Assembly: GCA_903928055.1 (NCBI GenBank)
Contig: CAIYPG010000096.1
Location: 1-38,041, forward strand
Source of the DNA: an uncultured beta proteobacterium
GTDB taxonomy: Bacteria > Pseudomonadota > Gammaproteobacteria > Burkholderiales > SG8-39
Length of the DNA: 38,041 nt
Direction of reading: 5' to 3'
The notes under the pieces were generated by a model. The model was not told the DNA's origin. It ran no database searches and worked only from the letters and a program-made list of their open reading frames with translations. Shown here one piece after another: positions 7,826 to 16,956 of this stretch. Numbering within the stretch: position 1 is the first letter of the stretch; every line of letters begins with the position of its first letter. The position numbers and the translations under genes are program-made.

Positions 7826-9424
7826 CTAGAACGCCAGCACCCTTCCGCCCCGCGATCCACCCTTGCCGTCCTTGCCCTCTTCCACCACGCTCGCATTGAC
7901 TGCGCGCTGGTTCGCCCACTGGCGGATCTGCTCGATGCGTTCGCGCTGCGTCACCGACAGCGGCACGGTGCTGCGTATGGCGCGTGAAAAATCCGTCCAT
8001 TGTATGGAGCGGTCTTCGGCATAGGCATCGAACAACGCCGAGATGACCGCCTGCTCGATCTCCGCACCGATGAAGCCGTCGGTGATGTCGGCCAGCTTGC
8101 CCAGCGCCTCTTCGGTCACCTTGAGCGCGCCGACCACGTCGGGATGGCGCAGCCGCCGTCCCATGTGCAACCTGAAAATGTCGATGCGCTCGCTGCGCGT
8201 GGGGAGGTCGACGAAGAAGATTTCGTCAAAGCGGCCCTTGCGCAGCAGTTCCGGCGGCAGGCCGTCGATGTTGTTTGCCGTGGCGATGACGAACACCGGT
8301 TTGGCCTTTTCCTGCATCCAGGTGAGGAAGGTGGCGAAGATCCGGCTCGACGTGCCGCCGTCGCCTTCGCCCGACTTGGAGAAGCCCTTTTCGATTTCGT
8401 CCACCCACAGGATGGAGGGCGACACCGCCTCGGCGGTGCGCAGCGCATTGCGCAGGTTCTCCTCGCTCTGGCCGATGTAGCTGCCGAAGATGCGCCCGAC
8501 ATCGAGCCGCAGCAGCGGCAACTGCCATGCCGCGCCAATGGCTTTCGCCAGGAGGCTCTTCCCGCAGCCGGGGATGCCGGTGACCAGCACGCCCTTGGGC
8601 GCGGGCAGCTCGTACTTCTGCGCCGAGTCGAGCCAGCTCTTGTCGCGTTTCTTCAGCCAGCGCTTGAGGTTGCCGAGCCCGCCGACGTCCTCGATCTTCA
8701 CATCGCTTTTCACGAATTCGAGGATGCCCGCCTTGCCGACGATCTGGCGCTTCTCCTCGTAGATCATGTCGATGTCAGCCGGTGTCAGCATCGCATCACG
8801 CACCATCGCCCGCGCGAAGGCGTTTTCCGCCTCGTGCAGCGTCAGCCCGAGCGCGGCATTGGCAAAGCGCTCGATGTCCTTGTCATCCAGCGTCACCCGC
8901 ACGCGTCCGCTCGCCTTGTTGCTCTCGATCATGCCGCGCAGCAGCGCGCTAATGTCGATTACGGAGGGCAGGTCGAAGTCGAGGACGGTGATTTCCTTTT
9001 CCAGCTCCAGCGGAAGCTGCACCGACGGGGAAAGGAAGACGACGCTCTTGGGTTTGGTGCCCTGCTTGAGCAGCGGCGACAGGTCGCGCAGCTTGCGAAC
9101 CACCTGATGGTCTTTTTCGCGATTGTCCGAACCGAAAAAGACGTGAAAATCCTTGAAGATGAAGATGGACGGCTCGACATGCCGCTCCACGAAGCCCAGC
9201 GCATCCAGTGGCGCTTCGGTGGTCTCGCGCAGCGGCGCGCCCGGCCCCACCATGCCTTCGGTGACGCTCCAGGTGAACACCGTGCGCGGCGTGCGCACCA
9301 GCGCCGCATCGCGCGCCACGTCGCGGATCAGCCCGAGCACGCGCTCCTCTTCCCAGGTGGCGATATAGACGTACGGAAAGCGGGCTTTCAGCAGATTGGC
9401 GAAGGCGACCGGGAAATTGGCCAT
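7826..9424 (-). CDS. Ycf46-like AAA ATPase
   Basis: A 532-residue protein. The N-terminal half (Val-Tyr-Ile-Ala-Thr-Trp-Glu-Glu-Glu-Arg near residues 19-28) matches the Ycf46-type N-domain. The C-terminal half is a classic AAA module: Walker A Gly-Ile-Pro-Gly-Cys-Gly-Lys-Ser at 283-290, Walker B Ile-Leu-Trp-Val-Asp-Glu-Ile at about 338-344, and arginine-finger region Arg-Lys-Gly-Arg-Phe-Asp at 395-400. All ATPase residues look intact. The start at 9424 follows GGGGGA; an in-frame ATG at 9448 is an alternative. No membrane segment or protease domain is present, so it is not FtsH. Upstream on the same strand lies the decayed VWA tail (9583-9705), and downstream the HhH membrane protein. Confidence 0.9.
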   Translation of the reverse strand: MANFPVAFANLLKARFPYVYIATWEEERVLGLIRDVARDAALVRTPRTVFTWSVTEGMVGPGAPLRETTEAPLDALGFVERHVEPSIFIFKDFHVFFGSDNREKDHQVVRKLRDLSPLLKQGTKPKSVVFLSPSVQLPLELEKEITVLDFDLPSVIDISALLRGMIESNKASGRVRVTLDDKDIERFANAALGLTLHEAENAFARAMVRDAMLTPADIDMIYEEKRQIVGKAGILEFVKSDVKIEDVGGLGNLKRWLKKRDKSWLDSAQKYELPAPKGVLVTGIPGCGKSLLAKAIGAAWQLPLLRLDVGRIFGSYIGQSEENLRNALRTAEAVSPSILWVDEIEKGFSKSGEGDGGTSSRIFATFLTWMQEKAKPVFVIATANNIDGLPPELLRKGRFDEIFFVDLPTRSERIDIFRLHMGRRLRHPDVVGALKVTEEALGKLADITDGFIGAEIEQAVISALFDAYAEDRSIQWTDFSRAIRSTVPLSVTQRERIEQIRQWANQRAVNASVVEEGKDGKGGSRGGRVLAF

Positions 9425-9582
9425 CACATCCCCCGGATTCGTAGGCATTCAGACACGTCATCCCCCCGGCCGGCGCTTCCGTTCCCCAACGGCATGGCAC
9501 GCGGCGCAGCACGCATTCTGCACGAAGCGCACCGGGCGCGCACTCCTGGCGGGATGCAGGGAATCGGCCGACTCCCGTCGCG

Positions 9583-9705
9583 CTACACCGTCAGCCCCCG
9601 ATAAACCTTCGCAATGCCTAGCAAATCGGCAGCGTCGTTGATGCCACCCTGGCTGCAGCCCCGGTCTTGCGGATAGCCGTCGAAGACAATGGCCAGCACC
9701 TTCAT
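9583..9705 (-). pseudogene. Decayed 3' remnant of a VWA (NorD/CbbO-like) gene
   Basis: Translated on the minus strand, this 40-codon stretch matches the end of the intact VWA protein encoded at 13706-15826. It starts Met-Lys-Val-Leu-Ala-Ile-Val-Phe-Asp-Gly-Tyr-Pro-Gln-Asp-Arg (intact: [15 protein letters not shown]) and ends Lys-Val-Tyr-Arg-Gly-Leu-Thr-Val-stop (intact: Lys-Val-Tyr-Arg-Ala-Leu-Thr-Val-stop). About 48 codons between the two blocks are deleted in frame. Similarity extends two codons (Thr-Arg) upstream of the Met and then ends, with an in-frame TAG just beyond. It lies 158 bases before the AAA gene. I see no gene in the 135 bases on its other side (9706-9841). Confidence 0.8.
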
Positions 9706-9841
9706 GCGCGTGCACTACTGAGAGGTCATTTCCGCATCTCTATACACGCATGACCGTTGCCACATGCATTTGACCTCCTGGGCAAATGCCCGCTTGAACA
9801 GGCATGCGTCAGGAAATCTATGCGGCCCTCCAGGCTCTCGA

Positions 9842-10837
9842 TCAATTCTCGAACGTAAGCTTGGATGTCTTGATGACTTTGTCCCAGCGGTCTATTTCGT
9901 CGTTGATGGCTTTCGCGAACTGTGCCGGACTCTTCGGCTCGGAGGCTTCTGCGCCGTCGGCAGCAAGCTTCGCCTGCATGTCCGCCGAGTTCATGATCTG
10001 CACGCTTTCCTTGTTGAGCGCGGCAATCACGGGTGCCGGCATGCCACCGGTGCCAATCAGACCATACCAGCCGATCAACTCAAAACCCGGCAATCCTGAT
10101 TCGTTGATGGTCGGCACGTCCGCAAGCAACATCGAGCGCTTGAGACTGCCTGCACCGATCGCCCTGGCCTTGCCCGACTTCGCCTGAGGCATGGCGGAGA
10201 GCGCACCGGAAAACAACGCCTGGATGCGTCCACCCAGAAGATCGACATAGCCTTGGGCACTGCCTTTGTAGGGAATGTGCTGCATTTCGGCGCCGGACAT
10301 GTTCTTCAAAAGTTCCATGCCCAGGTGCGAGGCGCTGCCGGTGCCGGAACTGCCGTAATTCAGGCCGCCATTTTGCGTTTTGGCGAAGGCAATCAGTTCT
10401 TTCACGTTGCGTGCCGGCACGGCGTTGTTAACCATCAGCACGTATGGCTGTTCGTTCAACTGCGCGATAGGCGCCAGAGCCGTTCGTATGTTGTACGAAA
10501 CCTTGGTGACGAGTGCGGCATTCATATAGGCACTGCTCGCCGCAAGATGAAGTGTGTACCCATCGGGCGGCGCCTTCGCCGTAATCTCCATGGCAATAAT
10601 GCTGCCCAAGGAAGACGCGTGGTTTTCCACAATAAACTGGCGTCCCCAATTCTCGGAGAGCTTTTGCGCCAGCGCGCGCGCGATGATGTCAGTGCCGCCA
10701 CCGGGCGTTCCGCCGACAAGCACCTTGACGGGCTTGTTCGGGTAATTGCCGGGCAAGGCGGGCGGCTCCTGCGCTTGCGCAGACGCGGCGAAAGTGAAAG
10801 AGAGAAAAGCCGTCGTCAGGGTATGCTGAAAAAGCAT
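9842..10837 (-). CDS. TctC/Bug-family periplasmic solute-binding protein
   Basis: A 331-residue Bug protein with a signal peptide likely cut after Ala-Gln-Ala at about 22. The ligand loop is canonical (Thr-Pro-Gly-Gly-Gly-Thr-Asp-Ile), with Tyr-Gly-Ser-Ser-Gly-Thr-Gly-Ser and Ile-Pro-Tyr-Lys-Gly-Ser further on. The start at 10837 follows GAGGAGGAG. The frame stays open to 11710, but that extension would overlap the divergent Bug gene and is rejected. It is head-to-head with 11090-12085, which has the same length and many shared segments, so the two look like diverged duplicates. The shared 252-base region must hold both promoters. Confidence 0.93.
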   Translation of the reverse strand: MLFQHTLTTAFLSFTFAASAQAQEPPALPGNYPNKPVKVLVGGTPGGGTDIIARALAQKLSENWGRQFIVENHASSLGSIIAMEITAKAPPDGYTLHLAASSAYMNAALVTKVSYNIRTALAPIAQLNEQPYVLMVNNAVPARNVKELIAFAKTQNGGLNYGSSGTGSASHLGMELLKNMSGAEMQHIPYKGSAQGYVDLLGGRIQALFSGALSAMPQAKSGKARAIGAGSLKRSMLLADVPTINESGLPGFELIGWYGLIGTGGMPAPVIAALNKESVQIMNSADMQAKLAADGAEASEPKSPAQFAKAINDEIDRWDKVIKTSKLTFEN

Positions 10838-11089
10838 GTCTCCTCCTCTTGAAATGATGATGCAAGCCGGGAAATGATTGCGAGACTCGATTTGAGTTCT
10901 TCCCTCACCAGATCCCCCAGCAGTCGAGCGCTCTGATTGACGCAACCACACCTTCGTGCAAAATGCCGCTTCAGTATAGAGACCAGCCTGAACAGGGTTT
11001 GCAAACCAGCTTTGCCGTTCAAAGTAAATGCAAGCAGAGCCGATCCCGCTATGCTTCCCATCTGCCCTCCGTTTCAATCGGGATATCCA

Positions 11090-12085
11090 ATGAATCGACT
11101 GCCAACGTATTTCTTTGTCCGACTCGCGCTGGTATGTGGCATTTGTCTGCCGATGACAGGAAACGCGCAAACGAAAACGGACAACTATCCGACAAGGACG
11201 GTGCGAATGATTGTCGGCTTCGAACCCGGCGGCGGCACAGACATTCTTTCGCGCATCGTCGGGCAGAAGCTCACCGAACGCTGGGGGCAAAGCGTGATCA
11301 CCGAGAACCGTCCGGGCGGGAGCGGCATTCTGTCCCTTGATCTCGTACAACAGGCCAATCCCGACGGTTACACAATTCTGGTCGCGGCTAACAGCCTGCT
11401 GTCCACCACCGGCATCCTGAAGAAGGTGAAGTATGACGTCCAGAAGGCTTACGCGCCCATCGTACAGATGACAGTACAGCCCTATTTGCTGGCGGTGCAG
11501 ACTTCCCTGCCCGTTACCACGGTAAAGGACTTGATCGCCTATGCCAAGGCCAATCCAGACAAGCTCAACTACGGTTCCTCCGGTACCGGTTCGGCCGCCC
11601 ATCTGGGCATGGAATTGTTCAAGGACATGTCGGGCGCCGAAGGCATTGTCCATATTCCTTTCAAAGGCAGTGGCCAGGCTCTGACCGCGCTGGTTGGCGG
11701 GCAGATTCAAGTCGCGCTCACCGGCATCGTTTCCGGGATGCCGCAGGCCCGCAACGGAAAACTGAAAGCACTGGCAACAACCGGCGCGAAGCGTCTCCAG
11801 GCGCAGCCTGATTTGCCCACGGTTGCCGAGGGCGGACTACCCGGCTACGAGTTGAGCAACACGTACGGCCTGCTGGCGCCCGCAGGCACCGCTCCAGCCA
11901 TACTTCTGGCGTTCAACCGCGAAGTCAGCCAGATCGTCAATTCCGATGAACTCAGGGCAAAACTCGCGGCAGACGGATCGGAGCCCTCGCCGCCGAACAC
12001 ACCGGATCAGTACCGCGAGTCGCTGGCGAAGGAAATCGCCAAGTGGGAACGACTCGTGAAGACCACCGGCATCAAGATGGAATAA
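11090..12085 (+). CDS. TctC/Bug-family periplasmic solute-binding protein
   Basis: A 331-residue Bug protein. The signal peptide spans residues 1-26 (cut after Gly-Asn-Ala). The ligand loop reads Glu-Pro-Gly-Gly-Gly-Thr-Asp-Ile-Leu, followed by Tyr-Gly-Ser-Ser-Gly-Thr-Gly-Ser-Ala-Ala-His-Leu-Gly-Met-Glu-Leu, nearly identical to the divergent paralogue. The ATG at 11090 starts just before the signal peptide; the frame is open to 10937, but that extension precedes the hydrophobic leader. The ribosome site is weak (CGGGA). It is convergent with the MmgE/PrpD gene, 50 bases apart. The product probably captures a carboxylate in the periplasm. Confidence 0.92.
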   Translation: MNRLPTYFFVRLALVCGICLPMTGNAQTKTDNYPTRTVRMIVGFEPGGGTDILSRIVGQKLTERWGQSVITENRPGGSGILSLDLVQQANPDGYTILVAANSLLSTTGILKKVKYDVQKAYAPIVQMTVQPYLLAVQTSLPVTTVKDLIAYAKANPDKLNYGSSGTGSAAHLGMELFKDMSGAEGIVHIPFKGSGQALTALVGGQIQVALTGIVSGMPQARNGKLKALATTGAKRLQAQPDLPTVAEGGLPGYELSNTYGLLAPAGTAPAILLAFNREVSQIVNSDELRAKLAADGSEPSPPNTPDQYRESLAKEIAKWERLVKTTGIKME

Positions 12086-12135
12086 GCACCAAATATGCTT
12101 TGCCCGGAACTCAACCCGGGGGCATATGGGGCCGC

Positions 12136-13551
12136 TCAGGCCAACAGGAACGCAGGCGGTATCGCAGCCACGTTCTTTACATCCTCCAGTTGCCAAAGCG
12201 TCTTGATAATGCCATCCACGCGGCGACTTCCGAGAAGGTCCTCGGTCACGCCGCGGAATTTGCGTTCTATTTGCTCCTTGTTCATGGGCGTTGACAGATC
12301 AGTCTCATCGGCGCCAGTCTCGCCCACGATGCGCTCGCCGTCACACAGCACCACGGTGACACGCGAGCGATGCCACACCGGATGCCGCTCATAGTCACGG
12401 GTGAAGTCAGCATCTACCCTGACCTTCACCTTGTGCATCAACCCGCGCAGTTCCGGGTTCCACAAGTGGGCATCGTCAAAGGAGCGCGGTGTCACCGTGC
12501 CATCGATCAGCGTCGCCGCCACGCCGTAGGGAATGCTGTGGTCGGCGGTTTCCCGCGAATCCGGGTTCCAGTGATGCTCTTCGCTGCCGCAGGCACGGTG
12601 CGAGTTGGCATAGGTATCAACCAGTACTTCCTCGACCTCATCGATGCGTCCGCGAACAGCGCCGGAAACATTTTCTGCAGCGAGGATGGTGGAAACCGAA
12701 GTGGCACAGCAGGCCCGCTTTTTCAGCAGCGTCTCTTCAATCTTGAACGCCCTTCCGTTGCCGCCCATCTCAGCCAGGACAACAGGTTGCTTGGCGACCT
12801 GCTTGACCCAGCCATGCTTGCCTTCGAACGGCAAATGCGGCCCGTGCATGCCGTCGCGCGCCAGCAAGGCGGCAAATACGCCGGCACGGCCGGCCGCACC
12901 CGCCGCCACCGCTTTCCACATGGACAGATGATTGCTTCGTCCCTGGTTGAGGGGATTGCAGGGCACGACACCTATGGAAACACAATGCTCCAACTGCTCC
13001 GGTGTCAACCGCAGCATCTTGCCGGCGGCGGCGGCCACGGCAATGCCACTGAACGTTGTGCAGTCGAAACCGGTGCGCTCAGGCAGCGTATCCGAGATGC
13101 GCAAATAGATTTCATAGGCAAGCACCACCCCGGTAATGAAGTCCCGCCCGCTGCAGCCGGCATATTCCGCCGCAGCCAGCACCGGCATGATGACATCGCT
13201 GGGATGGCCGCCATGGCTGTTGGGCCCGTGATAGGTGTCGTTCATCTCCACGCAACGCGAAGTCGTGGCATTGACGAATGCGGCGGTATCCGGGGTGGTC
13301 TTCATGCGCGTTCCAATGACCGTCGCGCCGTCGGGGCTGGGTGAGCGGGCAGCGGACTGGCGTGCAATGCGGGACGACTCGTCCAGAAATCCACCCATGA
13401 GGGCACCGAAGGTGTCCAGGACGCGAACCTTGGCTGCATGCGCAGCATCGGAAGATAAAGATTCGTAGTTCAGCTTGCCCGCATACTCAACGATCTGCTG
13501 CTGGATGCGATCGACTTTGCGACCGACATCATGCTCCACAGGCTTGTTCAT
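12136..13551 (-). CDS. MmgE/PrpD-family protein
   Basis: A 471-residue cytoplasmic protein of the MmgE/PrpD (2-methylcitrate dehydratase-like) fold. It shows the early Arg-Val-Leu-Asp-Thr-Phe-Gly-Ala segment (about 43-50), Asn-Asp-Thr-Tyr-His-Gly-Pro-Asn-Ser-His-Gly-Gly-His-Pro-Ser-Asp (about 103-118), and a Lys-Arg-Ala-Cys-Cys-Ala stretch in the second half. Family members dehydrate or isomerise hydroxy-tricarboxylates, but in Burkholderiales many stand beside Bug genes and have unknown substrates. The ATG at 13551 follows GGAGGGGG. PrpC, PrpB and AcnD are not in the window, so a methylcitrate cycle role is not supported despite prpE at 16957. It ends facing the Bug gene at 11090-12085. Confidence 0.9.
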   Translation of the reverse strand: MNKPVEHDVGRKVDRIQQQIVEYAGKLNYESLSSDAAHAAKVRVLDTFGALMGGFLDESSRIARQSAARSPSPDGATVIGTRMKTTPDTAAFVNATTSRCVEMNDTYHGPNSHGGHPSDVIMPVLAAAEYAGCSGRDFITGVVLAYEIYLRISDTLPERTGFDCTTFSGIAVAAAAGKMLRLTPEQLEHCVSIGVVPCNPLNQGRSNHLSMWKAVAAGAAGRAGVFAALLARDGMHGPHLPFEGKHGWVKQVAKQPVVLAEMGGNGRAFKIEETLLKKRACCATSVSTILAAENVSGAVRGRIDEVEEVLVDTYANSHRACGSEEHHWNPDSRETADHSIPYGVAATLIDGTVTPRSFDDAHLWNPELRGLMHKVKVRVDADFTRDYERHPVWHRSRVTVVLCDGERIVGETGADETDLSTPMNKEQIERKFRGVTEDLLGSRRVDGIIKTLWQLEDVKNVAAIPPAFLLA

Positions 13552-13705
13552 CGAAATTCCCCCTCCAAAGTTTTAGGAGCCTTGTCTGCGGCCTTGATGA
13601 GTTCGGATAATATTAAGCCGAACGGCAGGAACCGGGGTCCGCTTGCCAATGGTTCTTACCCCGGGCTGATTTATTTCTTTAGCTATGATGTTCCAATCAA
13701 GCTCT

Positions 13706-15826
13706 CTAAACCGTCAGCGCCCGATACACCTTCGTCAGCGCATCAGGCAGATCGGCCACATCGTCGATGACCATGTAGCGATCACCGTCGCACATGCGCT
13801 TCAGGTAGTCGTAGCCCGCCGGATCGATGGTCACGCAGAAGGTCTGCACGCCCTCCTGCTCGGCCTCGCGCAAGGCCGCTGCGGTGTCCTGGATGCCGTA
13901 TTCGTCGTCCATGCGATCGGGGCCGTAGTCCCGGTCCTGCGGATAGCCGTCGGAGACGATGATCAGCACCTTCATGCGCGTGGCCTGGCGCGAAAGCTTC
14001 GTGAGCGCGTGGCGTATGGCCGGGCCCATGCGCGTGGAGCGCTGCGGCTTCATCGCAGCGAGCGCCGACCAGGTGCGCGAGGACAGCCGGTCCTCGAAGG
14101 ACTTGGCGACATGGAAATCGACCTTCTCGCGGCCGTCGCCGGAGAAGCCATAGATGGCATAACCATCGCCCAGCGTGTCCAGCGCATCGCACATCAGTGC
14201 CAGAGACTCCTTGGCCACGTCGATGACGGTGCGTTTGGGCGGCGAAGGAATGTAGTTCTCATTCGAGACATCGCGCATGCTCCACAGGTGCATGGGCTCG
14301 TCGTTCTCCTCTTCCTTTGCAGGCGGAGGTGCGTCACCGGGCACTGCAATGCCGGTGGAAGCGCTCATGTCGAGCAGGAAGGCGGCTGACACGTCGCGCA
14401 GCGCCCGGTCCCGGCGCATGTACACGCGCTCGTCCGTGGCAAAACCCGCGCGGCGATCGATGACGGCGTCGATGAGGCCGTCCAACTCGAGCTCCTCTCC
14501 ATCCGGCACGCGGCGCACACGCTGTCGCGATTCAGGGCGGATGAACTGGAAGCGCCGCCGTACCTGGTGGGCAAGCACCGCATGCCGCCGGCGCACGTCG
14601 CGGATGAAGTCGTGGTCATCGCCCTTCAGGCGATATTCGAACAGGCGGCACCAGCCCTTCAGCCAGGACTGGCTGCGGTAGTTCCATTCGTCGTAGACAT
14701 AGGTGCGCACGCCCGGCTCCAGCGCCTCGCCCTGCGCCTGGGCATTGCGCCTCGCAGCGCGCGCCTTGCGCGCCTCGCGATCTTCCGGCGTGGGAAGCTG
14801 CGAGGCGCCATAGGCATTGCCAACGGCATCGGACAAGTCCTCAGGCAGCGGCTTCGCCTCCGGATCATAGAAATCGTCGTCGATGAACTCCGGGTTCGGC
14901 TCGCCGCGAAAGTCCACGCCCATTTCGCGCAGCGCGTCTTCGCTCAGCGGCGTACCCGGCGCGCCGGGGTTGCCATCGTCTGAGCCAGGCTCGCCCTGCA
15001 CCTCATGCTGCTGCTCCGGTGGAGGCACGCCCACGCGCTCGATCGCCGCATAGCAGACCACTGCCGCGCGCAGGCTGTCATACACGCTGGCCTCGCCGCC
15101 TTCCAGGGCGGCAGCGGCCTCGAGCATGGGTGCGAGCACGCCGCTGCGGTCACGGGCCAGCAACAGATCGCGATCGGCACCCAATGAGAACTGCACCAGT
15201 GCTTCGAGCAGCGCGGCAAACGGCGGCAGTTCCGCGGGATCGGGCCGCACCGCCAGTGACTGCGAGAGCACGCGTTCGAGGTCGGCGCGCGCACCAGGAT
15301 AGCGTCGGCGCATGGCGAGGTCGATGCGCAGGCCTTCCATGGCCATGAAAACATGGCGCATCAGCAGCGGCGTGCCCCACAACGCGAAAAAGCGCTCGAG
15401 GTCCGGCTGCCTGGACATCTCGAAGGAGGGCTTTTCTTCGGGTAGCGAAGGCACCTGCCTGCGCGCAGCAGCCAGCCGGAACCCGTAGGTGCCGCATTCG
15501 AAGAAACCCAGTTGATGCAGCACGGCAATACGATAGGCGCCAAGGTTGTGGCGGGTGTTGTCGAACGCGGCGATGCGCTGCGGCAGGTAGAGCGCTGCGT
15601 GGTCATGCGGCGCGCCCTGCCTGCGCCGCACGCCGTGTTCGGCCGCTTCAGGTTCGGCAGCCTTCAGATGTAGGTAGCGCCCGGCAATGCCCTGGGTGAA
15701 CAGCGTCAGCGTGCGCTGCACGTCGGAGAGGTCGACGCTGCCCGGCGGCGGGGGCGGAGGCGGCGCGACATCCACCGGCGCTTCCTCCCTCGCCGGCGGG
15801 CTGGGATAGAAGCCGCCGATGATCAC
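13706..15826 (-). CDS. VWA-domain protein, NorD/CbbO-like
   Basis: A 706-residue protein. The N-terminus has a proline-rich linker (about 21-28). A long helical, charged middle region follows. The C-terminal von Willebrand A domain (about 480-706) has an intact MIDAS motif Asp-Met-Ser-Ala-Ser at 486-490 and Val-Ser-Asp-Gly-Tyr-Pro-Gln-Asp near 625. NorD/CbbO proteins pair with MoxR-type ATPases to remodel and activate metal enzymes such as NO reductase or RuBisCO; neither target is in this window. The start is GTG at 15826, overlapping the stop of the CbbQ-like gene (GTGA), which indicates coupling. A decayed copy of its last part lies at 9583-9705. Confidence 0.9.
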   Translation of the reverse strand: MIIGGFYPSPPAREEAPVDVAPPPPPPPGSVDLSDVQRTLTLFTQGIAGRYLHLKAAEPEAAEHGVRRRQGAPHDHAALYLPQRIAAFDNTRHNLGAYRIAVLHQLGFFECGTYGFRLAAARRQVPSLPEEKPSFEMSRQPDLERFFALWGTPLLMRHVFMAMEGLRIDLAMRRRYPGARADLERVLSQSLAVRPDPAELPPFAALLEALVQFSLGADRDLLLARDRSGVLAPMLEAAAALEGGEASVYDSLRAAVVCYAAIERVGVPPPEQQHEVQGEPGSDDGNPGAPGTPLSEDALREMGVDFRGEPNPEFIDDDFYDPEAKPLPEDLSDAVGNAYGASQLPTPEDREARKARAARRNAQAQGEALEPGVRTYVYDEWNYRSQSWLKGWCRLFEYRLKGDDHDFIRDVRRRHAVLAHQVRRRFQFIRPESRQRVRRVPDGEELELDGLIDAVIDRRAGFATDERVYMRRDRALRDVSAAFLLDMSASTGIAVPGDAPPPAKEEENDEPMHLWSMRDVSNENYIPSPPKRTVIDVAKESLALMCDALDTLGDGYAIYGFSGDGREKVDFHVAKSFEDRLSSRTWSALAAMKPQRSTRMGPAIRHALTKLSRQATRMKVLIIVSDGYPQDRDYGPDRMDDEYGIQDTAAALREAEQEGVQTFCVTIDPAGYDYLKRMCDGDRYMVIDDVADLPDALTKVYRALTV

Positions 15827-16677
15827 GGCAGCAGGACATCCACGATGTCGGCGACGGCCTGCTGCACTTCGCGATCGTCGGTGACAGCGCGCACGATGGC
15901 CGCCTCGCAGGCCCGCCGCGGCGCGATGCCGCCGGCAATGAGCTGCGCGGTGTACACCAGCAGGCGCGTGCTCACGCCCTCCTCGAAACCGTGTTCACGC
16001 AGATTGCGCACCTTGGCGCCGATCAGCGCAAGGCGCTCCGCAGTTCCCGCATCCAGGCCGCTTTCATGCATGATGATCGCCGCCTCGACCTCGGGCGCGG
16101 GATAGTCGAACTCCAGGCTCACGAAGCGCTGCCGCGTCGAGGGCTTCAGGTCCTTCAGCACGCTCTGGTAGCCGGGGTTGTAGGAAATCACCAGCAGGAA
16201 GTCCGGATGCGCATCGAGCAATTCGCCGGTCTTCTCGATGGGCAGCAGGCGGCGATGGTCGGTGAGCGAATGCACGACCACCGTGGTGTCCTTGCGCGCC
16301 TCGACGATTTCATCGAGGTAGCAGATCGCACCGGAACGCACCGCGCGTGTCAGCGGGCCATCCATCCACACGGTTTCATCGCCGGACAGCAGGTACCGGC
16401 CGACGAGGTCGGTGGCAGTGAGGTCTTCATGGCAGGCCACGGTCAGCAGCGGCGTTTCCAGCGCACGACGCGCGCTGTCTGAGTGCCGGTACAGGCGCCA
16501 GGCCATGTGCTCGACAAAGCGCGTCTTGCCACAGCCCGTGGGCCCTTTCAACAGCACCGGCAGGCGCTGGCGGTAGGCGGCCTCGAACACGGCGACTTCA
16601 TCGCCGAGCGGCAGGTACCAGGGTTCGGTGGTCAAACGATGTGCATCGCCGGAGTGGGGCGTAAAAGGCTGGTTCAT
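15823..16677 (-). CDS. MoxR-family AAA ATPase, CbbQ/NorQ-like
   Basis: A 284-residue AAA protein of the CbbQ/NirQ/NorQ group. Walker A is Gly-Pro-Thr-Gly-Cys-Gly-Lys-Thr at 45-52. The region [13 protein letters not shown] follows near 82-94, and Walker B Ile-Cys-Tyr-Leu-Asp-Glu-Ile lies at 118-124. The Ser-Tyr-Asn-Pro-Gly-Tyr-Gln sensor region is typical of this group. Length is normal for the family. It forms a translationally coupled pair with the VWA gene. The substrate enzyme cannot be named, because no cbbLS, norBC or other obvious metalloenzyme gene adjoins it. The ribosome site before 16677 is poor. It is divergent from prpE. Confidence 0.92.
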   Translation of the reverse strand: MNQPFTPHSGDAHRLTTEPWYLPLGDEVAVFEAAYRQRLPVLLKGPTGCGKTRFVEHMAWRLYRHSDSARRALETPLLTVACHEDLTATDLVGRYLLSGDETVWMDGPLTRAVRSGAICYLDEIVEARKDTTVVVHSLTDHRRLLPIEKTGELLDAHPDFLLVISYNPGYQSVLKDLKPSTRQRFVSLEFDYPAPEVEAAIIMHESGLDAGTAERLALIGAKVRNLREHGFEEGVSTRLLVYTAQLIAGGIAPRRACEAAIVRAVTDDREVQQAVADIVDVLLP

Positions 16678-16802
16678 GGTGTGCCGGCGCTTGCGCGCCC
16701 CTTCTGGATTGTGGGTTTCATGCAGGGGAAGCGGTGATGATTCTACCGTCTGTCACGCGCCCGCGAGTGCCGGCCTTGCGGCAGCCTCGACACCTGCAGT
16801 AC

Positions 16803-16814
16803 ATTGATATCAAT
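16803..16814. promoter_or_regulatory. 12-bp AT-rich palindrome in the cbbQ-like/prpE divergent region
   Basis: ATTGATATCAAT is a perfect 12-base palindrome in an AT-rich patch about 125 bases before the CbbQ-like start and about 140 bases before prpE. It could be an operator half of a larger site together with the dyad at 16850-16873. No regulator gene is adjacent. Confidence 0.35.
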
Positions 16815-16849
16815 TTGGAAAAACTATAAATATTCATCGAGTATTTTTT

Positions 16850-16873
16850 GAACGATTAATATCAGTATCGTTC
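16850..16873. promoter_or_regulatory. Operator candidate upstream of prpE
   Basis: A perfect inverted repeat, GAACGAT-N10-ATCGTTC, lies 84 bases before the prpE start within an AT-rich stretch (16800-16880) that contrasts with the GC-rich flanks. The 7-base arms one and a half helical turns apart suit a dimeric regulator. PrpR or other propionate regulators are not encoded in the window, so the cognate factor is unknown. Confidence 0.5.
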
Positions 16874-16956
16874 TTTCATTGCACCCCGGACGCAGATTGA
16901 GGAGTCCGCAACCGGGGCGGAATTCCCTGAGTCAGAACAAGAACAGGAGGACGAAT

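Noticed and set aside
8000..9604. Long open frame on the plus strand (534 codons)
   Set aside because: It lies opposite the Ycf46-like AAA gene, whose Walker motifs and ribosome site are clear; the plus-strand product has shadow composition and no recognisable domain.
10838..11710. N-terminal extension of the minus-strand Bug gene (total 622 codons)
   Set aside because: The extension is antisense to the divergent Bug gene and lies upstream of a clear signal peptide with GAGGAGGAG in front of the ATG at 10837.
13706..16677. Reading the CbbQ/VWA pair as a RuBisCO or NO reductase activation unit
   Set aside because: No cbbLS, norBC or related target gene is in the window, so the target is left open.
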